Shown here piece by piece: positions 52,245 through 62,515 of a DNA stretch of 64,000 bases. Position 1 is the first letter of the stretch; the number at the start of each line of letters is the position of its first letter. The notes beneath the pieces were generated by a model. That model was not told the origin of the DNA. It ran no database searches and saw nothing but the letters and a program-made list of their open reading frames with translations. Position numbers and translations under genes: made by a program. The stretch spans positions 1,488,001 through 1,552,000 of the forward strand of contig CP186339.1 in the NCBI GenBank assembly GCA_049347715.1. Direction: 5' to 3'. The DNA is from Thalassotalea_B piscium_A (GTDB lineage Bacteria; Pseudomonadota; Gammaproteobacteria; Enterobacterales; Alteromonadaceae).

Positions 52245-53021
52245 TTATTTAATCCAAGCTTGATAAGCGAGATTGCATGACATAATGACAACGACCACAA
52301 TAAAAAATGGTCGGATAAATCGACTACCAAATTTTATTGCGCTATGTGCGCCTACCCATGAACCTGCCATAATAAATATTCCCATAGATATACCAAGTAA
52401 AGCATTAACACTGCCTAAATAGATGAAAGTAAGTAAACTGCAAAAATTACTCACAAAGTTTGCAGAACGAGCTAGGCCACAACTGAGTAAGATATTAATT
52501 TTATAAATTGCGCTTGACGAGGCTGTCCAAAATGCGCCGGTTCCCGGCCCTGCAATACCATCATAAAAGCCTAAAATAATACCTTGAATTGATTGAGTCA
52601 CTTTTAACTTAGTGTTTGACTCTGGAAGTCCTTCTTCATTACAGACAACTGTTTTAGCAATCAGTGTGTAAATAGCTGTAACGATAATTAACACAGGGAG
52701 TGCTTTATCTAAAAAGCTCACGGATAAGTGACTCACAACTAAGGTACCTAAAACGGCACCGATTGCGGTAAATAAAATAGATAAACGCCAAAATTTTGGG
52801 TTAAAGAGGTTTTTTCTATAAAACGTAATTGAAGCGGTTAATGAACCAAATGTCGCAGCAAGTTTATTTGTGCCTAGTGCAATATGAGGGGGGAGACCTG
52901 ATGTTAGTAATGTAGGCACAGTTAACATGCCACCGCCACCGGCAATAGCGTCTATTAATCCAGCGAAAAAGCCAACACTACACAATGTGATCCATAAATT
53001 AATATCCATTACCGGATCCAT
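52245..53021 (-). CDS. TauE/SafE (TSUP) family permease
   Basis: A 258-residue membrane protein of the TSUP family with about eight predicted helices in two repeats. Repeat signatures GFFAGLIDAIAGGGGMLTVP and ILGFYDGIAGPGTGAFW are diagnostic. The family exports or imports sulphite, sulphoacetate and related anions; the substrate here is unknown. The start is ATG at 53021; the next in-frame Met, at 53009, is also possible. priC follows 4 bp after its stop. Confidence 0.9.
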   Translation of the reverse strand: MDPVMDINLWITLCSVGFFAGLIDAIAGGGGMLTVPTLLTSGLPPHIALGTNKLAATFGSLTASITFYRKNLFNPKFWRLSILFTAIGAVLGTLVVSHLSVSFLDKALPVLIIVTAIYTLIAKTVVCNEEGLPESNTKLKVTQSIQGIILGFYDGIAGPGTGAFWTASSSAIYKINILLSCGLARSANFVSNFCSLLTFIYLGSVNALLGISMGIFIMAGSWVGAHSAIKFGSRFIRPFFIVVVVIMSCNLAYQAWIK

Positions 53022-53438
53022 TAAATTTACTCGATTATCTAATAAAAATTTTTCTGCAGTTTACCATAAGCTTAAAAAATTGAGGCAGTTTATTTTAGAT
53101 TAAAAAACTAGCGGAATAACATAAAAATAATAAGCAAAAGGGTGCTTACAGTAAATAAAATTAAATTGGAATGACTTTTATCTTTAGGTTGTTAACTTAT
53201 TTGTTACAAACGATTTCTTATTTATTAACAAGTATTTAACATGTTGAATTATAAGTTGTTTTTTCTTTACAGTATTACGTTATCTTTTTGATTTAAATGT
53301 TACAAATTGTGTTGCCTTATGTTTTTGTAAGCACTAGTATTTTAAATGTACTTATTTGTTATTAATCGAAAGTAGCAAATATTTGGACATCTATTATTCA
53401 AACAAAAGAAATCACACATAGTGGTTCAGGGAGTAAAC
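53022..53438. promoter_or_regulatory. Promoter region of the second TonB receptor
   Basis: A 417-bp A/T-rich gap without a gene. ACTTATTTGTTA occurs at 53195-53206 and 53350-53361, and TGTTACAAA at 53202-53210 and 53298-53306. These repeats could be regulator sites. No convincing -35/-10 pair was found. Confidence 0.4.
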
Positions 53439-56306
53439 ATGTATACCAATAGTAAAATTGCTAAGGCAGTACGTATAGCCGTAATGTTCGGAGCAGGTGC
53501 CACAGCTACAATGACTTCAACGTCATTTGCTGCTGATGCTGAAGATGGTGCAGAGAGCATGGAAAAAATTCAGGTGACAGGGTCTCGTATCAAGCGTGTT
53601 GATATGGAATCATCTAGCCCAATTCAAGTAACTAGCGCTGAAGATATTAAAATTTCCGGTTTTACGCGTGTGGAAGACATGCTAAATACCTTACCGCAAA
53701 TTGAAGCATCGTCTACTGTGTTTGAAGCCAATGGCGCCACAGGTCGTGGCGGTCTAGATCTTCGTGGTTTAGGTCAACAACGTACATTAGTTCTTATTAA
53801 TGGTCGTCGTATGCAACCAGGCGGTGGTTCTTCAGGTTCTGCTGATGTAAACAGTATACCTGGCGCACTTGTTCAACGTGTAGATGTTATGACCGGTGGT
53901 GGTGCATCAGTATATGGTGCTGATGCGGTTGCTGGTGTTGTTAACTTTATTATGAATGATGATTTTGAAGGCTTTAAGTTAGATGTTAATGCTGGCGCAT
54001 ATCAACATAATAACGACAATGGTTACATTCAAGGCTTAATGGATGATAAAGGCTTTGAATATCCTTCAGGGTCTTCGGGTCTTGACGGTGAAAACTTTGG
54101 CTTAGAATTAACCATTGGTGGTGATTTTGCTGATGGTAAAGGTCATGCAGTCGCTTATGCTACTTGGAAACGTAATAATGAGTTGAAATTTGCAGCGCGT
54201 GATTATACTTCTTGTGCCTTAAGTGGTACAGCAACAAGTTGTGGTGGTTCAGGTAATGCTGTTAATCCTAACTTTTATCTTTCAGCGCCTTTAGCTGACG
54301 GTGGTTTTGATTGGGCTAATGCTACAAATGTAACTTTAGACAATAATAGTGATTTTACTTCTGCGGCGGGTAATATTTATAACTATAACCCAGTTAATCA
54401 TTTCATGCGTCCAGATGAAAAATTCTCAATTGGTTCATTTGTTGATTATGAAATTAATGATCATGCTCGTCCATACTTAGAATTCATGTATATGCGAGAT
54501 CAAACTAAGGGGCAAATTGCAGAATCAGGCACTTTCTTTAATGAAAATTACCTTATTGATTACGATAGCCCGTTACTTACTGATGGACAACGTGGTTATT
54601 TAACTGACACCTTTGGTTTAGCTTCAGGTGATCAATTTGCGACTTATATTGGTAAACGTAATGTTGAAGGTGGTCCACGAGCAAGTATTATTCAACATGA
54701 CTCTTTCCGTATTGTTATGGGTAGTGAAGGTGAAATTAATGATAATTGGTCATATGACGCCAACATACAAGTAGGGTCAACAACTGTAGATAATGTCTAC
54801 ATTAATGATTTTTATGGTCCTCGTATCACTGAAGCATTAAGCGCTAGCGGTCTTGACTGTTCTGCTATTGCTGACTGTGTTCCTTATGAAGTGTTTACTT
54901 ATCAAGGTGTAACACCTGAAATGGCCAAGCCGTTAACAGGTACTGCTTCTATGGTAGAACTTTCAGATCAATACATTGTAAGTGCATATGTTACTGGTGA
55001 GTTAGATTTTACTATGCCAGGTGCCGATACTCCTGTTGCTTTGGTATTAGGTACAGAATATCGTAAAGAAGAATATGAGCGTGTTGTTGATGAAGTTTAC
55101 GACAAAGGTTTGTTATTAGGTCAAGGTGGTCCAACTAAAGCATTGGTTGGTGGTTATAGCGTTAAAGAAATTTATACTGAATTTAGTATTCCAGTACTTG
55201 AAGGTGCAGAATTTGCTGAAAGCTTAAATGTTGATTTAGGTTATCGCTACTCTGATTATGATAGCATTGGCGGTCAATCTACTTATAAAGTTGGTTTAGA
55301 CTGGATACCAGTTACTGACTGGATGGTTCGTGCAAGTTATAACCGTGCTGTTCGCGCACCAAATATTGGTGAATTGTATGCAAGCCAAAGTTTAGGCTTA
55401 TGGTCTGGTGATGATCCTTGTGCAGGTGATGATCCTAGCTATACTGCTTCGCAATGTGCTAACACGGGTGTTACTGGTTCACTTTATGGTAACGTAGCGA
55501 AAAGCCCAGCAGGACAATATAATGGTTTATTTGGTGGTAACCCAAATCTAGATGCGGAAGTTGCAGATACATTCACAGTAGGATTAGTTGGCCAAATTAC
55601 TGATGAAATCGATTTTTCAATCGATTATTGGACTATTGAAATTGAAGATGTCATTGGTACAGTAAGTGAAGATGTTACTATCTCGCAATGTGCTGAAACT
55701 GGTAATGCTGCGTTCTGTGATAACATCACTCGTAACAGTGGTGGTAGTCTTTGGGCTGGTACACAAGGTTTTATTACAGCAACTAACCTTAACCTTGCTA
55801 GTCGTAAGTGGGAAGGTGTTGATTTAAGTGGTGCTTATAATACTGAATTATCAGGTCACCCTTTAAGTGTTACCTTAGTTAGTACTTATATGATGACCAA
55901 AGAATTTGAGCCACTTCCTGGTACACCTGAAGCAATCTATGACTGTGCAGGCTCTATTAGTGCTAAATGTTTCCCTCAACCAGAGTGGAGACATGTTGTT
56001 AATGTAAACTACAACATGGGTGATTTAGGTTTAAATGCTAAAATTCGCTACAACGGCGAAGTTGAAAATGGCGATTATATCGGCGATCCAGAGAAAGATG
56101 ATTATTTAGTCGGTAATGCGATTAGCTCTCAAACTTATCTTGATCTTAGTGCTCGCTATACGATTAATGAAAATATTACTACTCGTTTAGGTATTAATAA
56201 CGTTTTAGATAAAGAGCCGGCCATGACAGGTAATACAATGGCCCCAGGTGCATTTTATGACCAATTAGGTCGTTACATTCACGGTTCAATTTCATTAGCG
56301 TTCTAA
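53439..56306 (+). CDS. TonB-dependent outer membrane receptor
   Basis: A 955-residue receptor. Signal peptide about 1-30 (SFA), TonB box probably near SMEKIQVTGSRIKR. The plug (about 40-190) has LVLINGRRM and ALVQRVDVMTGGGASVYGADAVAGVVNFIM. The barrel has paired Cys residues (YTSCALSGTATSCG, CSAIADC) and ends with a terminal aromatic (GSISLAF). I start at ATG 53439 after GGGAG, not at GTG 53421. The next genes are two TPR-sulfotransferases and a TonB2-type operon, which suggests a dedicated energised uptake system, ligand unknown. A terminator follows. Confidence 0.93.
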   Translation: MYTNSKIAKAVRIAVMFGAGATATMTSTSFAADAEDGAESMEKIQVTGSRIKRVDMESSSPIQVTSAEDIKISGFTRVEDMLNTLPQIEASSTVFEANGATGRGGLDLRGLGQQRTLVLINGRRMQPGGGSSGSADVNSIPGALVQRVDVMTGGGASVYGADAVAGVVNFIMNDDFEGFKLDVNAGAYQHNNDNGYIQGLMDDKGFEYPSGSSGLDGENFGLELTIGGDFADGKGHAVAYATWKRNNELKFAARDYTSCALSGTATSCGGSGNAVNPNFYLSAPLADGGFDWANATNVTLDNNSDFTSAAGNIYNYNPVNHFMRPDEKFSIGSFVDYEINDHARPYLEFMYMRDQTKGQIAESGTFFNENYLIDYDSPLLTDGQRGYLTDTFGLASGDQFATYIGKRNVEGGPRASIIQHDSFRIVMGSEGEINDNWSYDANIQVGSTTVDNVYINDFYGPRITEALSASGLDCSAIADCVPYEVFTYQGVTPEMAKPLTGTASMVELSDQYIVSAYVTGELDFTMPGADTPVALVLGTEYRKEEYERVVDEVYDKGLLLGQGGPTKALVGGYSVKEIYTEFSIPVLEGAEFAESLNVDLGYRYSDYDSIGGQSTYKVGLDWIPVTDWMVRASYNRAVRAPNIGELYASQSLGLWSGDDPCAGDDPSYTASQCANTGVTGSLYGNVAKSPAGQYNGLFGGNPNLDAEVADTFTVGLVGQITDEIDFSIDYWTIEIEDVIGTVSEDVTISQCAETGNAAFCDNITRNSGGSLWAGTQGFITATNLNLASRKWEGVDLSGAYNTELSGHPLSVTLVSTYMMTKEFEPLPGTPEAIYDCAGSISAKCFPQPEWRHVVNVNYNMGDLGLNAKIRYNGEVENGDYIGDPEKDDYLVGNAISSQTYLDLSARYTINENITTRLGINNVLDKEPAMTGNTMAPGAFYDQLGRYIHGSISLAF

Positions 56307-56355
56307 ATTTACTTTATTCATTGAAGTAAAATTAAGCTAATAACGTAAAAATAGT

Positions 56356-56389
56356 AAAAGCGATGAGCTGAAAAGTGAGTCGCTTTTTT
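56356..56389 (+). terminator. Terminator after the TonB receptor
   Basis: AAAAGCGA (56356-56363) pairs with TCGCTTTT (56380-56387), loop about 16 nt, followed by T residues. Confidence 0.75.
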
Positions 56390-56456
56390 ATTTTATATTT
56401 ATTATTAATACATTAAGATTAAATGATAAATTAGGATCTTTTGTAATTATTAACCT

Positions 56457-58103
56457 ATGAACTCTGACTTGACCATAAAAAACGCATTACATTTATTTAA
56501 CACCCATAAAATAAATGAAGGGAAAAGGGTACTTGAAAAAATATTGCAAGGTGAACCAAGGAACACGCAAGCATTACAATTGCTAGTAAAAGCAGGTTTC
56601 TCAAGTAAAAACTATCCTTTAGCTGAAAAGTACTTAGTGCAATTACTTTCAATAGAGCCATTATCAAATCAATACTTCCAAGCATTAGTTGATTTATATA
56701 GTTTTCAAAGTAGATGGCAAGATATTGCAAATTTATATATAAAATTATTAGAAAAACAAGAAAATAACACGAATACGTTATTTAATTGTGGTTACTATCT
56801 TAAGTTGGCTGGCAAGTTTGAACAGGCGCTAGCTTGTTATAAACAAGCATTAGATAAGGGAATTGATAGGGATTTTGAAGTATCGTTGAATATGGCTACT
56901 ATTTATAGTGAATATCTATCAGATCCTGACTCAGCTATTGACATTTTAACCACCGCAATAAAAAAGCATCCTAAGCAAGACTCCTTATTATACAATTTAG
57001 CTAATCTATATGAGCAATTAGGTGATAAAGCCAAAGCGAGTTTATATTTTAAATCTACTTTCACCCTCAATCCGAACAATTACACTGCATTAGCAAGACT
57101 TGCTGATATTAATAAAGTTATAGATAAAAACGATCATCTGGTTGAACAGTTAGCAGACGCCTTTAACAAAGCAAGTATTTCTCCATCAGATAAGATTAAC
57201 ATAGGATATGCCTTAGGTAAGGTTTACGATGATTGCGGTGAATACTCAACCGCCTTTAATTATTACTGCAAAGCAAATGACCTAGATAAGCAAACATTGC
57301 CTAAATATGATCCAGAAAAATATGAAGATGACATTAATCAAATAATCACTACATTTGATCGCGCATGGTTTGATAAAGTTAGCCAAGAGGTTTCCACTCT
57401 TAACGATTGTCCTCCTATTTTTATTTGTGGCATGTTTCGATCGGGCTCCACACTTTGCGAACAAATTTTATCTGCTCACTCTGGTATAAGTATGGGAGGA
57501 GAGCAAGAGTTTTTTCATCGTCTAGTGGTCAATAACTTCCCCGAGTTTCCTTCGCTGTCATTAGCGGACATTCATAGCGATAAGGTGAGGTTACTTAAAT
57601 TATACTATGATGAAATTGAGCACTTTAAACTAAAAGGTAACCAGTTAACCGATAAACGACCGGATAATTTTTTATATTTAGGGATAATAAAAACCTTAAT
57701 GCCTAAGGCAAAAATTATTTGGACAACTAGATCTATGCTAGATAATTGCTTATCTGTGTACTTTCTGCGCTTAGGCGCATCTATGCCATATGCTACTGAG
57801 ATAAAAAATAGTATTCATTATTACCAGCAACAAGAAAAGCTCATGTTACATTGGCAATCATTATTTCCGGAAGATATTGTTGAATTTAATTATGATGAAC
57901 TTATTAGCTCACCAGAAAGCCAAACGCGCCAGCTATTGTCATTTTTAGATTTATCTTGGGAAGATAAATGTTTGAAATTTTATCAGCATGAAAATCAAAT
58001 AAAAACGGCAAGTGTTTGGCAGGTACGACAACCCCTATATAAAAGTTCTTCAGGCCGATGTAATAACTATCAACCGTATTTAGATGAATCACTGTCTTTG
58101 TAG
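56457..58103 (+). CDS. TPR-repeat sulfotransferase (paralogue 1)
   Basis: A 548-residue protein. The N-terminal half (about 1-260) is made of tetratricopeptide repeats, e.g. NTLFNCGYYLKLAGKFEQAL. The C-terminal half is a sulfotransferase (Sulfotransfer_3-like) with the PAPS 5'-phosphosulphate loop GMFRSGSTLCEQI near residues 324-336, the 3'-phosphate segment ending in SMLDNCLSVYF, and a catalytic-type His/Glu in GGEQEFFH. No signal peptide. It is 38% or so similar by eye to the next gene, including the C-terminal VWQVRQPLY. The ribosome site is weak. The target of sulphation is unknown; capsule, lipid or protein are possible. Confidence 0.8.
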   Translation: MNSDLTIKNALHLFNTHKINEGKRVLEKILQGEPRNTQALQLLVKAGFSSKNYPLAEKYLVQLLSIEPLSNQYFQALVDLYSFQSRWQDIANLYIKLLEKQENNTNTLFNCGYYLKLAGKFEQALACYKQALDKGIDRDFEVSLNMATIYSEYLSDPDSAIDILTTAIKKHPKQDSLLYNLANLYEQLGDKAKASLYFKSTFTLNPNNYTALARLADINKVIDKNDHLVEQLADAFNKASISPSDKINIGYALGKVYDDCGEYSTAFNYYCKANDLDKQTLPKYDPEKYEDDINQIITTFDRAWFDKVSQEVSTLNDCPPIFICGMFRSGSTLCEQILSAHSGISMGGEQEFFHRLVVNNFPEFPSLSLADIHSDKVRLLKLYYDEIEHFKLKGNQLTDKRPDNFLYLGIIKTLMPKAKIIWTTRSMLDNCLSVYFLRLGASMPYATEIKNSIHYYQQQEKLMLHWQSLFPEDIVEFNYDELISSPESQTRQLLSFLDLSWEDKCLKFYQHENQIKTASVWQVRQPLYKSSSGRCNNYQPYLDESLSL

Positions 58104-58170
58104 TAACGATATCGTCCATAACTAATAAAAATCTTATATAAGCAAGCCATGCGAAAAATTAAGGCCTGAA

Positions 58171-59859
58171 ATGTCAAATGTAACAGAACAGCAAAAAATT
58201 AACCTTACGAGAGCTAACGAGGCATTTGTTAATCAAGATATACGAACAGCCGAGTTAGCGTATAGAAAATTGATTTCTGAAAATATCAGTTCATCAACAC
58301 CTTACACTCAATTAGCGTTGATCTGTGCCAGGTCAAATCGAATAGGAGAGGCTAAAACATTATGGACAGATGCTTTAGCATTATCGCCAGGCTGTATTGA
58401 TGCTTTGTTAGGTTTAGGCGACATAGCTAAATATGAACGCAATTTTTTACAGGCAGCTAGTTATTATAAAAAGGTGATAGTTGAGAATCCAAATCACGCC
58501 TTAGCTTATTTAAGTTTGAGCTATTGCTTGCAGCAAGCAGGTAAACTTGATGACAGTGAAAAGGCCTGTAGACAGGCTATTTCAATAGCACCTCATTATA
58601 GTCAAGCTAAGGAGTTTTTAGGCCAAGTTTTAATCGCAAAAGGTGAGTATTCAAAAGCCAAAGAATGGCTTAATCAATTGATTATTAATGAACCAACTAA
58701 TATTCGAGCCTTGTATACATTCGGAAATTTGCTTAAATCTCAGGGAGACTTTAAACAAGCCAGTAAGTTTTACCAAAAAATTTGGTCCATAATGCCTGAA
58801 TACAGCCAGGCGCATTTTACTTATTCGACTATTCATAAATATAAAGACATTAATGATCCGCATTTATTATTAATGCAAACGCAGTATCAAGGTACTAATA
58901 ATACTGAGGAAAATAAAATACAGCTGTCTTTTGCTTTAGCAAAAGCTTTTGAAGACCTTAATCAATATGAAGAAGCGTTCAAATATTTAGAAGCAGGTAA
59001 TAGCATACGATTCAAACGCTATAATTACCATATTTCATCAGATGAGTTATTCATTAAAAACATAATGCAAACCTTTAATTCTGATGCCATTAATCAATTA
59101 AAAATTAAAGCAGAAAATTCGCGTACTCCTATTTTTATCGTAGGCATGCCTCGTTCAGGAACATCATTAGTTGAAAAAATCATTGCTACGCATTCACAAG
59201 TTCATGGGGCAGGGGAGTTAGATCATTTTTTTCAACTAGGGATGGAATTAATCAATGAATCCTCAAGTTTTTTATTTTCACCACTGGCACAATATCCGCC
59301 CCAGGTATTAGAAAATATTGGTCACACTTATTTAAGTAAAATACATTTATTATCAAGCACATCTCGCCATGTAACGGATAAATTACCATTTAATATGTTG
59401 TTAATAGGTTTGATCAAAATAGTGTTTCCAAATGCAAAAATTATACATTGTACCCGAGATGCTAAAGACAATTGTCTATCTATATATAAGAAAAATTTCA
59501 CCACAGATAATTATCGGTTTGCTTATGATCTGAAAGCATTGGGACAATTTTATAATTTATATGCCAAGTTAATGGAACATTGGCATACCGTTTTTCCGGG
59601 AGAAATATATGATGTTCAATACGAGTCACTTATCAAGAATCCTGAGCACGAAATTAAAAAATTAATTACCGCGTGTGACTTACCATGGGAAAAGGAATGT
59701 TTGAACTTTCATCAGTCAGAGGCAATAGTAACCACAGCAAGTGCTTATCAAGTGAGACAACCTATCTATTCAACGTCTGTAAAGTTATGGAAAAAATATG
59801 AAAAATTTATTGCTCCGTTACTAAAAGAATTAAATAAAGTTGGCTCTGTGAAATATTAA
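58171..59859 (+). CDS. TPR-repeat sulfotransferase (paralogue 2)
   Basis: A 562-residue protein with the same plan as its upstream neighbour: TPR repeats (about 1-290; e.g. ALAYLSLSYCLQQAGKLDDSE) and a sulfotransferase domain with GMPRSGTSLVEKI near 325-337 and RDAKDNCLSIYKKNF, HGAGELDHFF. The C-terminal SAYQVRQPIY mirrors the first copy, so this is a tandem duplication. No signal peptide. The start is ATG at 58171. The pair lies between a TonB receptor and the TonB2 operon, and may modify a surface polymer or a substrate taken up by the receptor. Confidence 0.8.
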   Translation: MSNVTEQQKINLTRANEAFVNQDIRTAELAYRKLISENISSSTPYTQLALICARSNRIGEAKTLWTDALALSPGCIDALLGLGDIAKYERNFLQAASYYKKVIVENPNHALAYLSLSYCLQQAGKLDDSEKACRQAISIAPHYSQAKEFLGQVLIAKGEYSKAKEWLNQLIINEPTNIRALYTFGNLLKSQGDFKQASKFYQKIWSIMPEYSQAHFTYSTIHKYKDINDPHLLLMQTQYQGTNNTEENKIQLSFALAKAFEDLNQYEEAFKYLEAGNSIRFKRYNYHISSDELFIKNIMQTFNSDAINQLKIKAENSRTPIFIVGMPRSGTSLVEKIIATHSQVHGAGELDHFFQLGMELINESSSFLFSPLAQYPPQVLENIGHTYLSKIHLLSSTSRHVTDKLPFNMLLIGLIKIVFPNAKIIHCTRDAKDNCLSIYKKNFTTDNYRFAYDLKALGQFYNLYAKLMEHWHTVFPGEIYDVQYESLIKNPEHEIKKLITACDLPWEKECLNFHQSEAIVTTASAYQVRQPIYSTSVKLWKKYEKFIAPLLKELNKVGSVKY

Positions 59860-60386
59860 TGTTTGAGTTAATTGTATTATTAAGGTATTTTTTATCACTA
59901 CATAGTGTTAATTTATTTAGCGTTATCGAAGAGGTATGACACTATACTTCTTGATTGACCTATATACTATGTATGTCCTATCTCGACTGAATTAAAACAG
60001 AAATTAGCAGAGGCTGAATATTAATTTATTTATCGCTTTAAATTAATAAGATTTGACTTACTACGAAAGAATTAGTAAAACAGTAAGTAGCATTTATTCA
60101 GTACCTTATTTTAAGTAGATTGTTTAATTATTAATTTGTTCTCTGTTAATTATTTTTGTCATTACAAACTGCTTAGTTAGCAAGTCGTAATGGACTTAAA
60201 TAATTATTTAGAAAAAGTAAATAAACAATCTTTTTAAGGGGTCTTAGTTGACAGCATGGCTGTCGTCTGGGAATATTGCATGGTTTTATTCTAGAGAAAT
60301 TAAAACTTTTTACAAAAATGGCAGATTATTAAATTTGCGTTAACATATATTTGTTATCTAAATTCAATAGCAATTGGTTGGGAACT
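59860..60386. promoter_or_regulatory. Intergenic region with the promoter of the TonB2 operon
   Basis: A 527-bp gap. It holds TTGACA (60248-60253), 17 bp, then GAATAT (60271-60276). The palindrome GACAGC-ATG-GCTGTC (60250-60264) overlaps the -35. Further upstream, CATTAC-N4-TGCT-N5-AGCA-N4-GTAATG (60160-60192) forms a structured inverted repeat. No gene or terminator was identified in the first 200 bp. Confidence 0.5.
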
Positions 60387-61166
60387 ATGTCCAAATTAAG
60401 CAGAAAAAGCCTTATCGCTTCAACGATAATCGGCGCATTAACATTGTCAGCAAGCAATTTTGCAATGGCTGATAAATTATCTGATTTACAAAAAGAAGAA
60501 GCTCGTATCTTTAGTAACTCAGTAAAATCACAAAATAACGTTAATAAAATTTACGAACAAACTATCGACATGCTCGGTGAATATCGTAATACAGTTGATG
60601 AGGCTGATGTATTAAAAGGCTACAACGATCATGTTCAACGTATGGTTAACGGTCAAAGAGATAACATCAAATCATTAGAACAACAAATTGCTGGTATAGA
60701 CAAAACCAAGCAAGGTGTAGTTCCTTTAATGTATAAGATGATTGATACTTTAGATAAATTCATTGCTTTAGATGTACCAATGAATATAGAAGCTCGTAAA
60801 GAGCGTATCGAAAATTTACGTAATGTTATGAACGACTCAAACGTTTCTGTTTCAGAGCAGTTTCGTTTAGTACTTGAAGCATACGAAATTGAAGCTAACT
60901 ACGGTACTATCTTTGATGCTTACCAAGGCGAATTAGATTTAGGCGGTAAAGTATTAACAGCTGATTTCGTACATATGGGACGTATTGCGCTAATTGCACA
61001 ATCTCTTGATATGAAAAATGCTTGGGTATGGGACAACCAAACACGTTCATGGGATGAGTTAGGTGATGAATACTTAAAACCTGTGACTGATTCTATTCGT
61101 ATGGCGCGTAAACAATTACCTATGGATCTAACTAAATTACCAGTATTTGCAGCAGGAGCAAAATAA
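60387..61166 (+). CDS. DUF3450 periplasmic protein of the TonB2 system
   Basis: A 259-residue protein with a signal peptide (about 1-28, ending FAMA) and a coiled-coil N-terminal half (DLQKEEARIFSNSVKSQ), typical of DUF3450, which is found next to TonB2/TtpC systems in Vibrio and Alteromonadales. It is believed to assist TonB2-type energy transduction. I start at ATG 60387 after GGGAA; the frame open from TTG 60351 is an overextension. Its stop overlaps the start of the TtpC gene (TAATG). First gene of the operon. Confidence 0.88.
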   Translation: MSKLSRKSLIASTIIGALTLSASNFAMADKLSDLQKEEARIFSNSVKSQNNVNKIYEQTIDMLGEYRNTVDEADVLKGYNDHVQRMVNGQRDNIKSLEQQIAGIDKTKQGVVPLMYKMIDTLDKFIALDVPMNIEARKERIENLRNVMNDSNVSVSEQFRLVLEAYEIEANYGTIFDAYQGELDLGGKVLTADFVHMGRIALIAQSLDMKNAWVWDNQTRSWDELGDEYLKPVTDSIRMARKQLPMDLTKLPVFAAGAK

Positions 61167-62515
61167 TGAAGAAAACTATTAATTTTGTATTACTTGCAGC
61201 ATCTTTGACTGTAGGTCTATCTAGCATAGCTAATGCCAATGACTTAGATAAGTTATTACAAGAAGTTAAAAATAACCGTATTTCTCAAGGTAAACTTGAC
61301 GCAAAACGTGAAGCTGAATTTAAATCTGCTCGTGCAGATAAGCAAGCGTTATTAAACAAAGCTAAAGCTGAGTTAAAAGCGCAACAAGAGCGTAACAAAC
61401 GTTTAACTAAAGAATATGCGGCGAATGAAATAACATTAGCACAGAAAGAAGTTGAATTAGATACAGCCCAAGGCACATTAGGTGAAATGTTCGGCGTAAG
61501 TCGTGCAGCCGCCGCTAATGCCTATGGTCAAATCACTACTTCAATTGTAAGTGCTGAATTCCCAGGTCGTGGTGAAATACTTAACGAAATCGCTAATTCA
61601 AAGAAAATTCCTGAATTAAAGCAGTTAGAAGACTTATGGATTGCATTACAAACTGAAATGACGCAATCAGGTCAAATTTCACAGTTTTCTGTTGAAGTAA
61701 CTAACTTAGATGGCAGTAAATCAACTGAAAATGTTACTCGTATCGGTACATTTAACTTAGTTTCAGAAGATGGCTATTTAAACTACAACGATGAAGTTGG
61801 ACAAGTACAACCTCTAGCTAAACAACCAGCAGGTTATATTTCTGATACAGCTGCAAGTTTCTTTGACGAAACTACTGGCTTCCACCCTTTATATGTTGAC
61901 CCTTCACGTGGTGCTATTTTAGCGTTAGAAACACGTAAGAAAGGCTTAATGGAATTTTACCATGAAGGTGGTGAAGTTGGTTACGGCATCACAATCTTAC
62001 TTGTTATTGGTATGTTAATTGCTCTTGAACGTATGGTTGTTTTAGGTGTTGTTAGCGCTCGAATCAAAGCTCAAGAGAAAAATCTTAGCCAACCAAATGA
62101 AAACAACCCACTTGGTCGTTTATTAAAAGTTTATCATGACAATAAAGATGCTGATGCTGAAACATTAGAACTTAAACTTGATGAAGCTATTTTACGTGAA
62201 ACACCAAAAGTTGACCGTGGTATAAACTTAATCAAAATGTTTGCTGCTATCGCACCATTAATGGGTTTATTAGGTACAGTTATCGGTATGATCATGACGT
62301 TCCAAACGATTACATTGTTCGGTACAGGTGACCCGAAAATTATGGCTGGTAATATCTCATTAGCATTGGTTACAACTGCTTTAGGTCTAATCGCTGCATT
62401 ACCATTAATTCTAGTACACAGTATTGTTGCTGGACGTAGTAAATCTGTACTTCACAAATTAGACGAGCAAAGTGCTGGTTTAATTGCTGCAATTGCAGAG
62501 AAGGAGTCTAACTAA
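61166..62515 (+). CDS. ttpC: TtpC-like extended MotA/TolQ/ExbB protein
   Basis: A 449-residue TtpC-type protein. The signal peptide (about 1-22) is followed by a long periplasmic coiled coil (about 25-110), a globular part, and three transmembrane helices in the C-terminal MotA/TolQ/ExbB domain (about 265-445) with PLMGLLGTVIGMIMTFQ. TtpC is needed in addition to ExbB2/ExbD2 in Vibrio TonB2 systems. It overlaps both neighbours by single bases, so the operon is translationally coupled. The size distinguishes it from plain ExbB (about 175 residues). Confidence 0.92.
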   Translation: MKKTINFVLLAASLTVGLSSIANANDLDKLLQEVKNNRISQGKLDAKREAEFKSARADKQALLNKAKAELKAQQERNKRLTKEYAANEITLAQKEVELDTAQGTLGEMFGVSRAAAANAYGQITTSIVSAEFPGRGEILNEIANSKKIPELKQLEDLWIALQTEMTQSGQISQFSVEVTNLDGSKSTENVTRIGTFNLVSEDGYLNYNDEVGQVQPLAKQPAGYISDTAASFFDETTGFHPLYVDPSRGAILALETRKKGLMEFYHEGGEVGYGITILLVIGMLIALERMVVLGVVSARIKAQEKNLSQPNENNPLGRLLKVYHDNKDADAETLELKLDEAILRETPKVDRGINLIKMFAAIAPLMGLLGTVIGMIMTFQTITLFGTGDPKIMAGNISLALVTTALGLIAALPLILVHSIVAGRSKSVLHKLDEQSAGLIAAIAEKESN

